Below are positions 45,801 to 56,400 of a stretch of 64,000 bases of DNA, piece after piece (positions within the stretch are counted from its first letter, which is position 1; the number at the start of each line of letters is the position of its first letter). The notes beneath the pieces are model-generated. The model was not told where the DNA came from, made no database searches, and saw only the letters and a list, made by a program, of their open reading frames with translations. The position numbers were made by a program, and so were the translations under genes. The stretch spans positions 126,060,523 to 126,124,522 of the forward strand of contig OU015523.1 in NCBI GenBank assembly GCA_907165065.1, written 5' to 3'. The DNA is from Caprimulgus europaeus. Its lineage: Eukaryota > Chordata > Aves > Caprimulgiformes > Caprimulgidae.

Positions 45801-46377
45801 GGAGATGGGGGGCACGACCCCCCACCTGTCCCCAAAACAGCCAGGACGGGCCCGGGACGCGGGATGAGGGAACCGGCTGGTTCCCTGAAGGGCCCGTCGG
45901 TGCTGGCCGTGCCCGGGGCTGCAGGAGGCTGAGGCGGGGAGGGGACCGGGGAGAAAACCCACCGGAAGGAGCTGCCGGTGCCCCCGGCCCGGCGCTGGCT
46001 GGGGAGGGGGCTCTGTGGGGCTCCTGATGCTCTTCACTGGGGCTCTGATCCCCGCAGCCGCTCCCACCGGGCAGGGATCGGTACCGGGACCTGCGGTAAC
46101 CCCGCTCCAGCCTGGGGAGGGGCGGCGTGGGGCGGCCCCAGGACAGGGGGCTCGGCGGGGGTCGTTCCTCAGGGACCGACGGGACGGGGCGGCGGCAGCT
46201 CCCGGTGAACCCCGTCACCACCGTCCCGGGTTCTCGGGGGTCCCGCGGCCCCAGGGAGGGCACCGGGCCGGGCGGCGGGCGGGGCCGGCTCCCCCGGAGG
46301 CGGGGGCGGGAACGGGGCGGTCCGACCCGCAGGGCAGCCGGTGTCCCCCGTCCCGTCCCTCCCGTCCCGTCCCGGCC
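45801..46377. other. Upstream region of the FH2 gene
   Basis: GC-rich, CpG-containing sequence rising toward the ATG at 46378. It presumably holds promoter and 5' UTR. No TATA box was recognised. An upstream continuation of the first frame is open but has no protein signature. Confidence 0.45.
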
Positions 46378-49300
46378 ATGGGGTCCCCCAGCCGCCCCGC
46401 GCCCCCCCCGCCCCCGGGGCCGCCTCCCCCTCCGCTGCCCTCCCCACCGGTCCCCGCACAGGGCGGGCGGCTGCGGGCGCTGCACTGGGAGCCGGTGCCC
46501 GCGGGGCGGGTGCGGGGCCGCCGCTCGGTCTGGTCCCCGCGGGACCCCCCCCCGCCGCCGCTGGACCTGGCCCGACTGCGGCTGCTGTTCCGAGAGCCCC
46601 GCGGGGCCTCCCCGGGGCAGCGCCCCCCTCCCGCGGTGAGACCCCCCCCCAACAGCCCCCCCACCCCCACCCCCGGCCGGGACCCCCGCGATGAGACACC
46701 CCCCCAACACCCCCACCCCCGGCCGGGACCCCTGCGGTCGTCTCCCCCCACCACCCTGATCTCCCTGTGTCCCCCACCGCACCGTGCCCCCCCCATAACC
46801 CCCTCCGTGCCCCCCCAGACCTCGCTGCTGGATCCCAAACGGAGTCTCGCCCTCGGAGTCTTCCTCAAGCAGGTCAAGCGGTGAGCGGAGCTGCCCCCCC
46901 GAAACCCCCCCTCACCCCCCCTCCGGGGAACACGGCCCCCCAGGGGAGACCCTCTCCCCGGCAACCTGCACCCCCCAGGGGACCGGCACCTCACCCTGGA
47001 CATCCCCCCCCATGGTTCCCCTCCCCCCCGGTCCAGCACATGGGGGGCAGAATGAGACCCGCCCCCCCAGGGGTCCCTGCTCCCCCCCCGCCGGAGTCCC
47101 GCACACGGCTGAAGAACGGGGGCTCCCCCTGCCCAGTGCTCCCGGTCACGGGCACGGGGGGGTCTCTGCCCACCCCGGGAGGGATGGGGGGGCTGGTCCG
47201 CTGGCCGGAGGGTGGGGAGTGTTACCCCCGGGGGTCTCACCCGCCCTTCCGCCTCCCCCAGACCCGTCTGGCAGATCGTGCGGGACATCCAGGAGGGTGA
47301 CGGGGCTCCGTACGGGGCCGAGAAGCTGCGGGAGCTCTCGCGGATGCTGCCCGGCCCCGCAGAGGTGAGGGTTGAGGGCGGGGGACACCCCAGAGACTCC
47401 CTCTCACCCCTCTCTGCCCGCAGGTGACCCGGCTGCGCTCCTTCACCGGCAGCCCCGGGCGGCTGCCCGAGCCCGAGCTCCTCATGCTGCTGCTGACAGA
47501 GGTGCCCAGGTGGGGCGGGGGTCCCACAAACCGGGGGGGGCCCATACACAGGGGGGGTCCCACACACGGGAGGAGGTCCCACAAACCGGGGGGGTCCAGT
47601 GAATCGGGGGGCTCCCACATACCGGGGGGGAACCCACAAACCGGAGGCTCCCACACACCGAGGGGGGCCCCACGCACTGGGGTGGCATCCAGTGCATCAT
47701 GGGGGTCCCGTGCATCAGGGGTCCCCACGCACCGTGGGGACTCTCACGCACTATGGGGGTCCCATGCATCGGGGGGGTCCCGCACAGCGGGGGTCTCGCG
47801 CCCCCACCCCCTCACCCCGCGTTTGCCCCCAGCTACGCCCGGCGGCTGGAGCTGCTGGTGCTGAAGGAGGAATTCTTCCCCCGGCTCAGCGCCCTGCGCG
47901 GATCCATCCAGACCCTGACGGCCGCCGCTGCGGGTGGGTGGGCGGCACCGCGGGGTGGGGGGCACCATCCCCATCCCCGCTCACCCCTCGGCTGCTCCCT
48001 AGAGCTGCTGGAGTGTGAGGAGCTGCACATCATCCTCCACCTCATCCTCAGCGCCGGCAACCACCTCAACTCGGTGAGCCCACGGCTGGGGGGGCATTGC
48101 CCGCCCCCCACTCCCCACAGCCCTGGGGGGCCGCGGTGACCCCCCACTCTGCTCCCAGGGCGGCTATGCCGGCAGTGCCGCCGGTTTCCGCCTCGTCTCG
48201 CTGCTGAAGCTGCCCGACACCAAGGCCAACGAGCCGGGCATGGACCTGCTGCACTTCGTGGCCATGGTGAGCACCGGCGCAGCCGCGGGGGGGACAAGGA
48301 CGGGAGCGTCGGGCAGTGTTGGGGTCCGTGCCCCCTGCTGGGGGGTCCTGAATGGGTGGTGGTCCCTGTGTCCCCCTCACTCCTCTCCCTGCTCCTTGGG
48401 ATGCTCCGGGTGTGGCTGCGGTGACACAGCCTTGTCCTGGTCCCCTGCCCACCATCCCCATGGTGGCATCTGCTGTCACTGTGGCTCCCATCCCCGTGGC
48501 CTCTCCAGACAGTGGCTGCCACGCTCAGGCCCGGCTCTGTGCGGGGCTGTGGCCACCAGCCCGCACCGGCAGCGTGCCCACCAAACCGAGCTGCCCCGGG
48601 GGTCTCCGGGCGCTGCGGCAGCTCCTCTGCCCACCGATGCCGGTTCCCTCCCGCTGCCTCGGAGCCGTGGGGTGCAGCGGAGTGGGGCTCGCTGGGTTGT
48701 CCCCATGGCTGTGGGTGCCTGTGTGCCCCCCGGGAGACCCCCGCCCCCTCCCGCCCCCTCCCGCTCCCTCCTGGTCCCTCCCGCCCCGTCCCGGTCCTTC
48801 CCGCTCCTGCTCAAGGTCGCTGCCCGCGCCCGGTGCCCATCGCGCGGGGGAGGACGCGTTTCCCACGAGCTGTCCCCGGCGCGGTTCCCACGCTCGCCCT
48901 TGCTCTACCCGGTGTCACCGCGTCTCCTCTCCCTCCCCCGCTCAGCACCGGCTCGTCTCGCCCTGGGCCAGGTCTGGACCCTCCTGTCACCGCTGCCACC
49001 GTCCCCCCAAGCGCCATGTGCCCTTGGGGACACGTTTGTCCCTCCCGGGTATTCGGTTGTGGGTGGTGGTTCACGTCACCCCGACAGCAGCCCGGCTGTG
49101 TGCCCGGCTGGGGACACGGGGACATGGGGACCCGTGCCCTGAGCTGACAAACTGGGGACCCCCGGTCCCGTGGGGTCATTCGCTGTCCCTCTGTCCCCCA
49201 GGAGGCGGCCAGGGCAGAGCAGAACCTGCTGGACTTTCCCAGCAAACTGCGGCACGTGGGCCTGGCCTCGCGGTGAGAGTGTCCCCGTGTCCCTGTGTCC

Positions 49301-50865
49301 CTGTGTCCCCGTGTCCCTGTGTCCCCACATCCCTGTGTCCCCATATCCCCACATCCCTGTGTCCACGTGTCCCCATGGCCCTGCATACCCACGTACCCGT
49401 GTCCCCACATCCCTGTGTCCCCATGTCCCCATGTCCCTGCGTCCCCACATCCTCGTGTCCCCATGTCCCTGCATCCCTACGTCCCCACATCCCCGTGTCC
49501 CCACATCCCTGTGTCCCCGTGTCCCCATGTGCCCATGTGCCCATGTCCCCATGTCCCCGTGTCCCCACATCCCCGCATCCCCGCATCCCCGTGTCCCCAG
49601 GCCGAGCGAGGACCCTGTCCCACGGGGATGGGAGCGGGGGCTGCGTGGGTCCTGGCGGTGGGGCTGAGCGGTGGGTGACCCCCGTGTCCCTGCAGGATCG
49701 AGGTGTCGGAGGTGGAGGGGGAGCTGCGGCGGCTGGAGGGGCGGCTGGCGGGGGCGCGGGGCGCGGCGGGGCTGGGGGGGCAGCTGGAGCCGTTCCTGCG
49801 GGCGGCCCAGGCCGAGCTGTGCGGGGTGCGGGACGCCATGGAGCGCATGCGGCGTGCGGCCGCCGACACCCTCGACTTCTTCTGTGAGGACGCGGCGGGT
49901 GACGGGCTGCGGGAGCTGTGTGCCGTGCTGCACACCTTTGCGGGACGGCTCCTCACCGCCGCGCAGGTACCGGCACCCGCACCCCGACACCCCAACATCC
50001 CCACACCCCGACATCCCTACAACCTCGCACCCCAGCACCCCGACAGACACCCCGACAGACACCGCGACAGACACCCCGACACCCCAACATCCCCGCACCC
50101 TCGCACCCCAGCACCCCGACAGACACCCTGCACCTCGACAGACACCCCAACACCCCCGCACCCCGCATCCCGCCAGACACCCTCGCACCCCGACAGACAC
50201 CCCCGCACCCCGACAGACACCCCGCAGCCCGCCAGACACCCCGACATCCCAATATCCCCACACCCCCGCACCCCGACAGACACCCCCGCACCCTGCTCCG
50301 GCCCCGACCCGCCTCTGTCCCGCAGGAGAACCGGGAGCGGGAGCAGGCGCGGTGGCGGCGGCAGCAGCGGGAGCGGGAGCGGCTGAAGCGCCGCTCGGTC
50401 ACCACCTGCTCGGCGTGGGACGCGGGTCCCCGGCACACGGCGCCCGGCGGCCCGTTCCCGCTCACCCCGCAGCCCGGCCGCCGCGGCCTGTGCCCCCCGC
50501 ACCCCGGCTCCGAGCCCTGCCTAGCCGCGGCCCCCGGCTCCCCCGGACCCCCGGGCGCCGGGACCCCCCCGCCGTCCCCCGGCCCCCGGGGTCCCCCGGC
50601 GCTGCTCCGCCGGCACACGGCCCCGGCGCTGCCGGCCCTGCCCGAGGTGGGGGGCTGCGCCCCACCCTCCCCGGGCACCGAGGGGCCCCCCGCCAGCCCC
50701 CCACCCTCCTTCAGCCTGGCCGCCCTCTTCCAGCGTGGAGGGTCCCGGCGGCGTCCGCAGCCCCCCGAGCCGCCCCCGGCCGCCCCCCCCCCGGGGGACT
50801 CTGCCCTCCTCGGGCTCCTTCGGCGCCTGGTGGGGGGCAAGGGGCGCGGGGACCCCCCCCGCTGA
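46378..50865 (+). CDS. Short FH2-domain formin, FHDC1 paralogue between ARFIP2 and TRIM3
   Basis: The product should nucleate or elongate actin filaments through its FH2 domain. Ten exons: 46378-46635, 46819-46880, 47262-47364, 47424-47509, 47833-47933, 48003-48073, 48159-48266, 49202-49272, 49696-49966, 50326-50865; 556 aa. The ATG at 46378 opens a very short proline-rich FH1 ([19 protein letters not shown]). The FH2 follows: lasso tryptophans in [10 protein letters not shown] and RRSVWSPRD, then [75 protein letters not shown], and the closing DTLDFFCED. An Arg/Glu-rich helix ([18 protein letters not shown]) and an about 150-residue Pro/Gly-rich tail end at TGA. Human FHDC1 is 1,143 aa with a long microtubule-binding tail, absent here. 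Sequence order is closest to FHDC1 among formins I know; but location with ARFIP2 and TRIM3 marks it as a different locus. Confidence 0.88.
47520..47825. repeat. Tandem repeat in FH2-gene intron 4
   Basis: Imperfect 18-20-bp units of GGGGGGTCCCACACACCG type. It fills the intron between exons 47424-47509 and 47833-47933. Intron 7 of the gene (48267-49201) has no recognisable repeat. Confidence 0.75.
49275..49610. repeat. 12-bp minisatellite in FH2-gene intron 8
   Basis: About 27 units of CCCTGTGTCCCC, CCCCACATCCCT and similar. It starts directly after the donor of exon 49202-49272. Confidence 0.9.
49970..50322. repeat. Minisatellite in FH2-gene intron 9
   Basis: Imperfect units of ACCCCGACAGACACCCC and CACCCCGACACCCCAACA. 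It fills the intron between exons 49696-49966 and 50326-50865. Confidence 0.85.
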
Positions 50866-50921
50866 GCGCCCGCGGGGCTCTGCTTTTATCCGTCCCTGTC
50901 CCCTCCCTTCTGGTTTGTGAC

Positions 50922-50927
50922 AATAAA
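50922..50927 (+). terminator. FH2-gene polyadenylation signal (AATAAA)
   Basis: AATAAA lies 57 bases after the stop, following TTTGTGAC. A 3' UTR this short with a canonical signal supports an active gene. Confidence 0.75.
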
Positions 50928-51179
50928 GGCTCAGGACCCCCATGGCCACTTCCCCCCCCTGCGCGGTGGCCACGCTCCTGGTCCCGCGGTGCCATCACAC
51001 GAGGCCGTGGTGGCCCCGTGGCCGTGTCCCAGCGCCCAGGCTGGCCGGTGGCCGTGTCCCCCCCCGTGCTGTCACCCGCCACCCGTCACTGTGCCCTTTG
51101 TGCCAGCCGGGGCTGCCCGTGCCAGGCAGCGCAGAGACGGGTCCCCAGCGCGAGCCGTGCCAGGGCGAGGCACTCCTGG

Positions 51180-51840
51180 CCACCACTAGCCACCACTGGC
51201 CACCACCAGCCACCCCTGGCCACCACCAGCCACCCCTGGTCACTGTCAGCCACCCCTGGTCACCACTAGCCACCTCTGGTCACCGCCAGCCACCTCTGGT
51301 CACTGCCAGCCACCTCTGGCCTCCCCTGGCCACTCCTGGCCACCACCAGCCACCTCTGGCCTCCACTAGCCTCCCCTAGCCAGCCCAGGCCACTACCAGC
51401 CACCCCTGGCCACCACCAGCCACCCCTGGTCACCACCAGCCACCCCTGGCCACCTCCAGCCACCTCTGGCCTCCACTAGCCACTCCTGACCAGCCCTGGC
51501 CACCATCAGCCAGCCTTGGCCACCCCAAGCCAGTCTCAGCCACCTCCAGCTACCTCTAGCCATCCCTATCCTCCACTAGCCACACCTACTCACCACCAGA
51601 CACTCCCAACCACCCCACTGTGGCCACCACCATCCACCCATGGCCACCCCTTGTCACTCCCAGCCACCCCTGGCCATCACTAGCCATCCCTGACCATTCC
51701 CAGGCACCCCTAGCCACCTCTGGCCTCCACTAGCCACCTCCAGCCATCCCTGGCCACCTCCAGCCACGCCCAGCCCCCTTGGCCACTCCCAGCCACCCCT
51801 GGCCACCAGTAGCCACCTTGGCCACCAGTAGCCACCCGTG
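51180..51840. repeat. Minisatellite between the FH2 gene and TRIM3, 10-bp based
   Basis: Units of CCACCCCTGG, CCACCACCAG and CCTCCACTAG with a 20-bp higher order, over about 660 bp. No gene overlaps. Confidence 0.9.
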
Positions 51841-52045
51841 GCTTCCCTTTTGGGGGGGGGCTGTGTATGGTGTATATGGGGGGGTAGGACCACCCCGGGG
51901 AGGGATGCGGTTGCCATGGCGACAGCCGGGTACCCCGGGGATGGGGGGGGGCGAGCCCGGAGCCCCCCCTACTGCAGAGCCACAGCCCGGACCGGACCAT
52001 TTGTGTTAGGGGGGGGTTGGGTTGTGCTTCACTCCACTCTCCCAC

Positions 52046-52144
52046 GGGACCCCCCCAGCGCGGGACCCCCACTCGGGAACGACGACGAGTCGCAGAGCGA
52101 AGCGTCGTCGTTCCCGAGTGGGGGTCCCGCGCTGGGGGGGTCCC
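52046..52144. repeat. Perfect inverted repeat (42-bp arms, 15-nt loop)
   Basis: The left arm 52046-52087 (begins GGGACCCCCCCAGCGCGGGA, ends GGGAACGACGACG) is the exact reverse complement of the right arm 52103-52144. The 15-nt spacer is AGTCGCAGAGCGAAG, and its TCGC/GCGA can pair again after an AG/AG mismatch. The result is an almost fully paired 99-nt hairpin. No flanking direct repeat was seen. Confidence 0.9.
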
Positions 52145-52269
52145 ATGTAGTCGGTGTCGGAGGGTGAAAAGCCCGTGTCCCCCCCTCTCCGCTCGCCGTG
52201 GTGCGGTCCGGTCTGGAGCTGCAGTCCCGGCCGGGCCGGGCCGAGGATGCGGCGGGGGCTGAAGCGAGG

Positions 52270-52440
52270 AGGGGGCTGCGTGGGGGGTGAGACACTCGTG
52301 GGGGGGCGAGACATGCGTGAGGAGGGGGTGTCACACGTGGGGAGGGGGGTGTCAGGAGTGGGGTGGGCGATATATGTGTGGGGAAGGGGTGTCACGCCTA
52401 GGGAGGGGGTGTCACGCGTGGAAGGGAGGGGGGGGTCGGT
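52270..52440. repeat. G-rich repeat upstream of TRIM3
   Basis: Five or six loose copies of GAGGGGGTGTCACACGTGGG type, 25-30 bp period. Confidence 0.7.
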
Positions 52441-52639
52441 TCCGGTGGGGTTTATGGGGTGAGTGGGTTTGGGTCGGGGGGACACAGGGATGAGGTGGGG
52501 TGGGGACAAGGACACGCGAGTGGGGGACAGGATGGGTGGGGGGTGCGGGGCCGCTGTCCCGGTCCCCCCGCCCCATCCCCGGCCCTACGCAGCCCCGGTG
52601 ACCCCCATCACTCCCCACCACCCCGTGGGGGCCCGTGGC

Positions 52640-52775
52640 CGGTCCCGCTGCCCCGGTCGCGCGTGGGGGCGGTGCCGTGGGGCGGGCGGTGCCGCACAAT
52701 GGCGGCCGGGGCGGGGCCGGGCCGGGCCTGGAGCGCGGGGCCGCCGCAGCGCCGGGAGCGGGGCCGGAGCGGGTG
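52640..52775 (+). promoter_or_regulatory. TRIM3: TRIM3 CpG promoter and non-coding first exon
   Basis: A CpG-dense block holds CACAATGGCGGCCGG (YY1-like core at 52697-52706) and ends in a consensus donor GAGCGG|GTGGGT at 52772-52773. The coding exon of TRIM3 begins after an acceptor at 53360, so a non-coding first exon here is plausible. The start site is not determined. Confidence 0.55.
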
Positions 52776-52869
52776 GGTGCTTGGGGGTGCGGGGGGCACC
52801 CGGCACCGGAATGAGCGGGGCACGGAGCGGGAAGGGGGGAAGGGGATCGGCGGGGCCGTGGGGCAGGGC

Positions 52870-53340
52870 GGTGCTGGGGGGGGGGGTGTGGGGCAGGGGG
52901 GTGCGTGGCACAGGGCAGGGGGCTGCCGTGGGACAAGGGGGTGGGTGCCGTGGGGCGGGGAGGTGCTGGGGGAGTGTGGGGCAGGGAGGTGGATGTAGTG
53001 GGGCAGGGAGGGGGGGTACCGTGGGGCAGGGGGTGGATGCCGTGGGGCAGGGGGTGGATGCCGTGGGACAAGCAGGGGGCTGCATTAGGGTAGGGGAATG
53101 CTGTGGGGCAGGGGGTGCCGTGCGGCAGGGGGGTGGGTGCTATGGGGCAGGCAGGGGGATGAATACCGTGGGGCAGGCAGGGGGGTTCTGTGGGTCCGTG
53201 GGACTGTGGGGTTCTGTGGGTCCATGGGGCTGTGGGTCTGTGGGACTGTGGGGTTCTGTGGGACTGTGGGGGTGTGGGTCTGTGGGTCCGTGGGGCTGTG
53301 GGGTCCTGTGGGGTTGTGGGTCCGTGGGGCTGCCCAGCCC
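52870..53340. repeat. G-rich tandem repeats in TRIM3 first intron
   Basis: Two adjoining arrays: GCCGTGGGGCAGGGGGTGGA-type units (52870-53180), then GGGGTTCTGTGGGTCCGTGG-type units (53180-53340). They end just before the acceptor of the first coding exon. Confidence 0.8.
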
Positions 53341-53408
53341 CATTGCCGTCCCTCCCGCAGGCTGAGGGCGCGGGGCCGCGGTGGGGCCGCGGCGGGGCCG
53401 GAGCCGCC

Positions 53409-56400
53409 ATGGCCAGCGGCAGCGCCAGCCCCGTGGTGCGGCAGATCGACCAGCAGTTCCTGGTGTGCAGCATCTGCCTGGAGCGCTACCGCAGCCCCAA
53501 GGTGCTGCCCTGCCTGCACACCTTCTGCGAGAGGTGAGCCCGCTGCATCCTTGCTGTGACCCACTGCATCCCCACTGCATCCCTGCTGCGCCCCACTGCA
53601 TCCCTGCTGCGCCCCACTGCATCCCCACTGCGCCCCGCTGCGCCCCGCTGCAACCCACTGTGACCTACTGCATCCCCGCTGCGCCCCACTGCGCCCTGCT
53701 GTGCCCCACTGCGCCCTGCTGTGCCCCACTGCGCCCTGCTGTGCCCCGCTGCGCCCCACTGCGCCCTGCTGTTCCCCACTGCACCCCACTGCGCCCCACT
53801 GCACCCTGCTGCAACCCACTGCACCCCCAGCCCCACTGTCCCCCGCTCTGCCTTGCTGCACCCCATTGCGCCCCCCACCTCCTGCCCCTCTGCTGCACCC
53901 CAGCCCTGCTGTGCCCCCCAGTGTGTCCCACTGCACCCCCTGCCCACAGCTCCTGCCAGAGGGGAGTGGGGGTCCCTGCACCCCCCAGCATTCGCACTGC
54001 CCCTCACTGCCCCCCACTGCACCCCCACTGCGCCCCGCTGCGCCCTGCTGCGACCCACTGCATCCCCCAACACTCGCCATGGGGCAGCTGGAGCCCCCTG
54101 TGCCACCCCGGCCCCCCCACAGTGGGGGGTGAGCCAGGGCCCCTCAGCCCCTCCCCAGTGAGATGGGGCTGAGCTCCCTTGGGCCCCCGAGGCGCTGAGC
54201 TGGGCCCCCCTGCACCCCATGGCTGCCCCCCCCTCCACAGGGTGCTGGGACCCCACTGGCCGCCCCGCCCCGTGTCAGGGCTGTGCTGCCTGAACCCCCC
54301 CCGAACCCCACTGAGACCCTCACAGCCCCCTGCTGCCCCCACCCCCCTGGGACCCTCACAGCCCCCCGAGCCCCCCACCCCCGTGGGCTGAGGCAGTGGG
54401 GCTGATCCTGCCCCACGGCTCAGGGTCTGGGGGGGGTGTGGGGGGGTGTGGGGGTGCAGGGGGGGCTGTGGAGGTGCAGGGGGGATGTCGGGGGGTGCAG
54501 GGTCTGGGGGTCCAGGGGGGTCCGGGGGCTGCGGGGGTGGTGCTGGGCTTTGCACTGACTCTGCTCTCTCTGTGCCCCCAGAGACCCCCTGCTGCCCCCT
54601 TCCCCCCCCACCCCCCCCGGTCTGTCCGTCTGTCCATCCGCCCCCCAGGTTCTGGCAGCGGCTCCTCACGGGCACCGCAGTGCAGCCCCCCCCGTCCATC
54701 TGTCCATCTGTCCTGCCGTCTGTGTCCCCCCCCCAGCCCTCTCCCTCGCTCCCGCAGCCCCATGTGCCACAGTGCAGCCTGTCCATCCGTCTGTCTGTCC
54801 GTCCCCCTGTGCCCCTGCCCCCTGCTCCTGCCCCACACACCCTGATGTGCTGCCCTCCTGTCCATCTGTCTGTCCGTCCCGCTGTGCCCCTGCCCCTCCA
54901 GCCCCATCCCCCTGCTCCTGCCCCACACACCCCAGTCCCTCCTGTCCATCTGTCTGTCCCGCTGTCCCCCTTCCCCTCCAGCCCCATCCCCGTGCTCCCA
55001 TCCTGCTCACCTCAGTCCCTCCTGTCTGTCTGTCTGTCCATCCAGCTGTCCCTATGCCCTACCAGCCCCATCCCCCTGCTTCTGCCCCACACACCCTGGT
55101 CCCTCCTGTCCGTCTGTCCATCCTGCTGTCTGTCTGCTCCTCTGGCTCTTGCACCCTGTCCCATGCACCCCAGCCCCCTGTCTGTCTGTCTGTCCGTCCC
55201 GCTCCCTGCCCCTCCAGCCGCATCCCTGTGCTCCCATCCTGCTCACCTCAGTCCCTCCTGTCTGTCTGTCCATCCTGCTATCCCCCTGCTCCTGCCCCAC
55301 ACACCACACCTCACCCCACCCCAGCCCCCTGTCTGTCTGTCTGTCTGTCCCGCTCCCTGCCCCTCCAGCCCCACCCCCCTGCTCCTGCCCCACACACCCC
55401 AATCCCTCCTGTCCGTCTGTCCATCCCACTGTCTGTCTGCTCCTCTGGCTCTTGCACCCTGCCCCACACACCCCAGCCCCCTGTCCGTCTGTCCGTCCCG
55501 CTCCCAGCCCCTCCAGCCCCACCCCCCTGCTCCTGCCCCACACACCCTGGTTCCTCCTGTCCGTCCGTCCGTCCCGCTGTCTGTCTGTCCCTCCAGCCCC
55601 ACCCCCCTGCTCCTGCCCCGCACACCCTGGTTCCTGCTGTCCGTCCGTCCGTCCCCCCGCCGCGGCGGGTCCTGACCCTCTGGTTGTCCCGGTTCGGCCC
55701 AGGTGTCTCCAGAACTATATCCCGCCCCAGAGCCTGACCCTGTCGTGCCCCGTGTGCCGCCAGAGCTCCATCCTGCCCGAGCGCGGCGTGGCCGCGCTGC
55801 AGAACAACTTCTTCATCACCAACCTGATGGAGGTGCTGCAGCGGGACCCCGGCAGCGCCGGCCCCCACCCCGGCCGCGCCGCCGACCCCGTCAGCGCCGT
55901 CACCGGCCAGCCCCTCTCCTGCCCCAACCATGAGGGCAAGGTGGGTCACCCCGGGGGCTGGGGGGGGCAAGGGGGTTGGGGGGTCAGGGGGGCTACAGGG
56001 GCTGGGGGGGTCAGGGGGGACTGTGAGGGGCCAGGAGGGCTGCAGGGGCTGGGGGCTGCAGGAGCTGTGAGGGGCCAGGGGGCCTCAGGGCTGGGGAGGT
56101 CAGGGGGGCTGCAGGAGTGGGGGGCCTGTAGGGGCTGTCAGAATCCAGGGGGGCTGGTGGGGCCTGGAGTGGCTATAGGGGTCCAGGGGGGCTGCAGGGG
56201 CTGGGGGGATCAGAAGGGGCTGTGGGGGGCCAGGGGGGCTGCAGGGGCTGGGGGGATCAGGAGGGACTGTGGGGGTCACAGGGGGCTGCAAGGCCAAGGG
56301 GGCTGCAGGGGCTGGGGGGTCAGGGGGAGCTGCAGGGGCTGGGGCAGTCAAGGGAGGCTGTGGGAGATCCAGGGGGGCTGCAGGAGTGGGGGGCCTGCAG

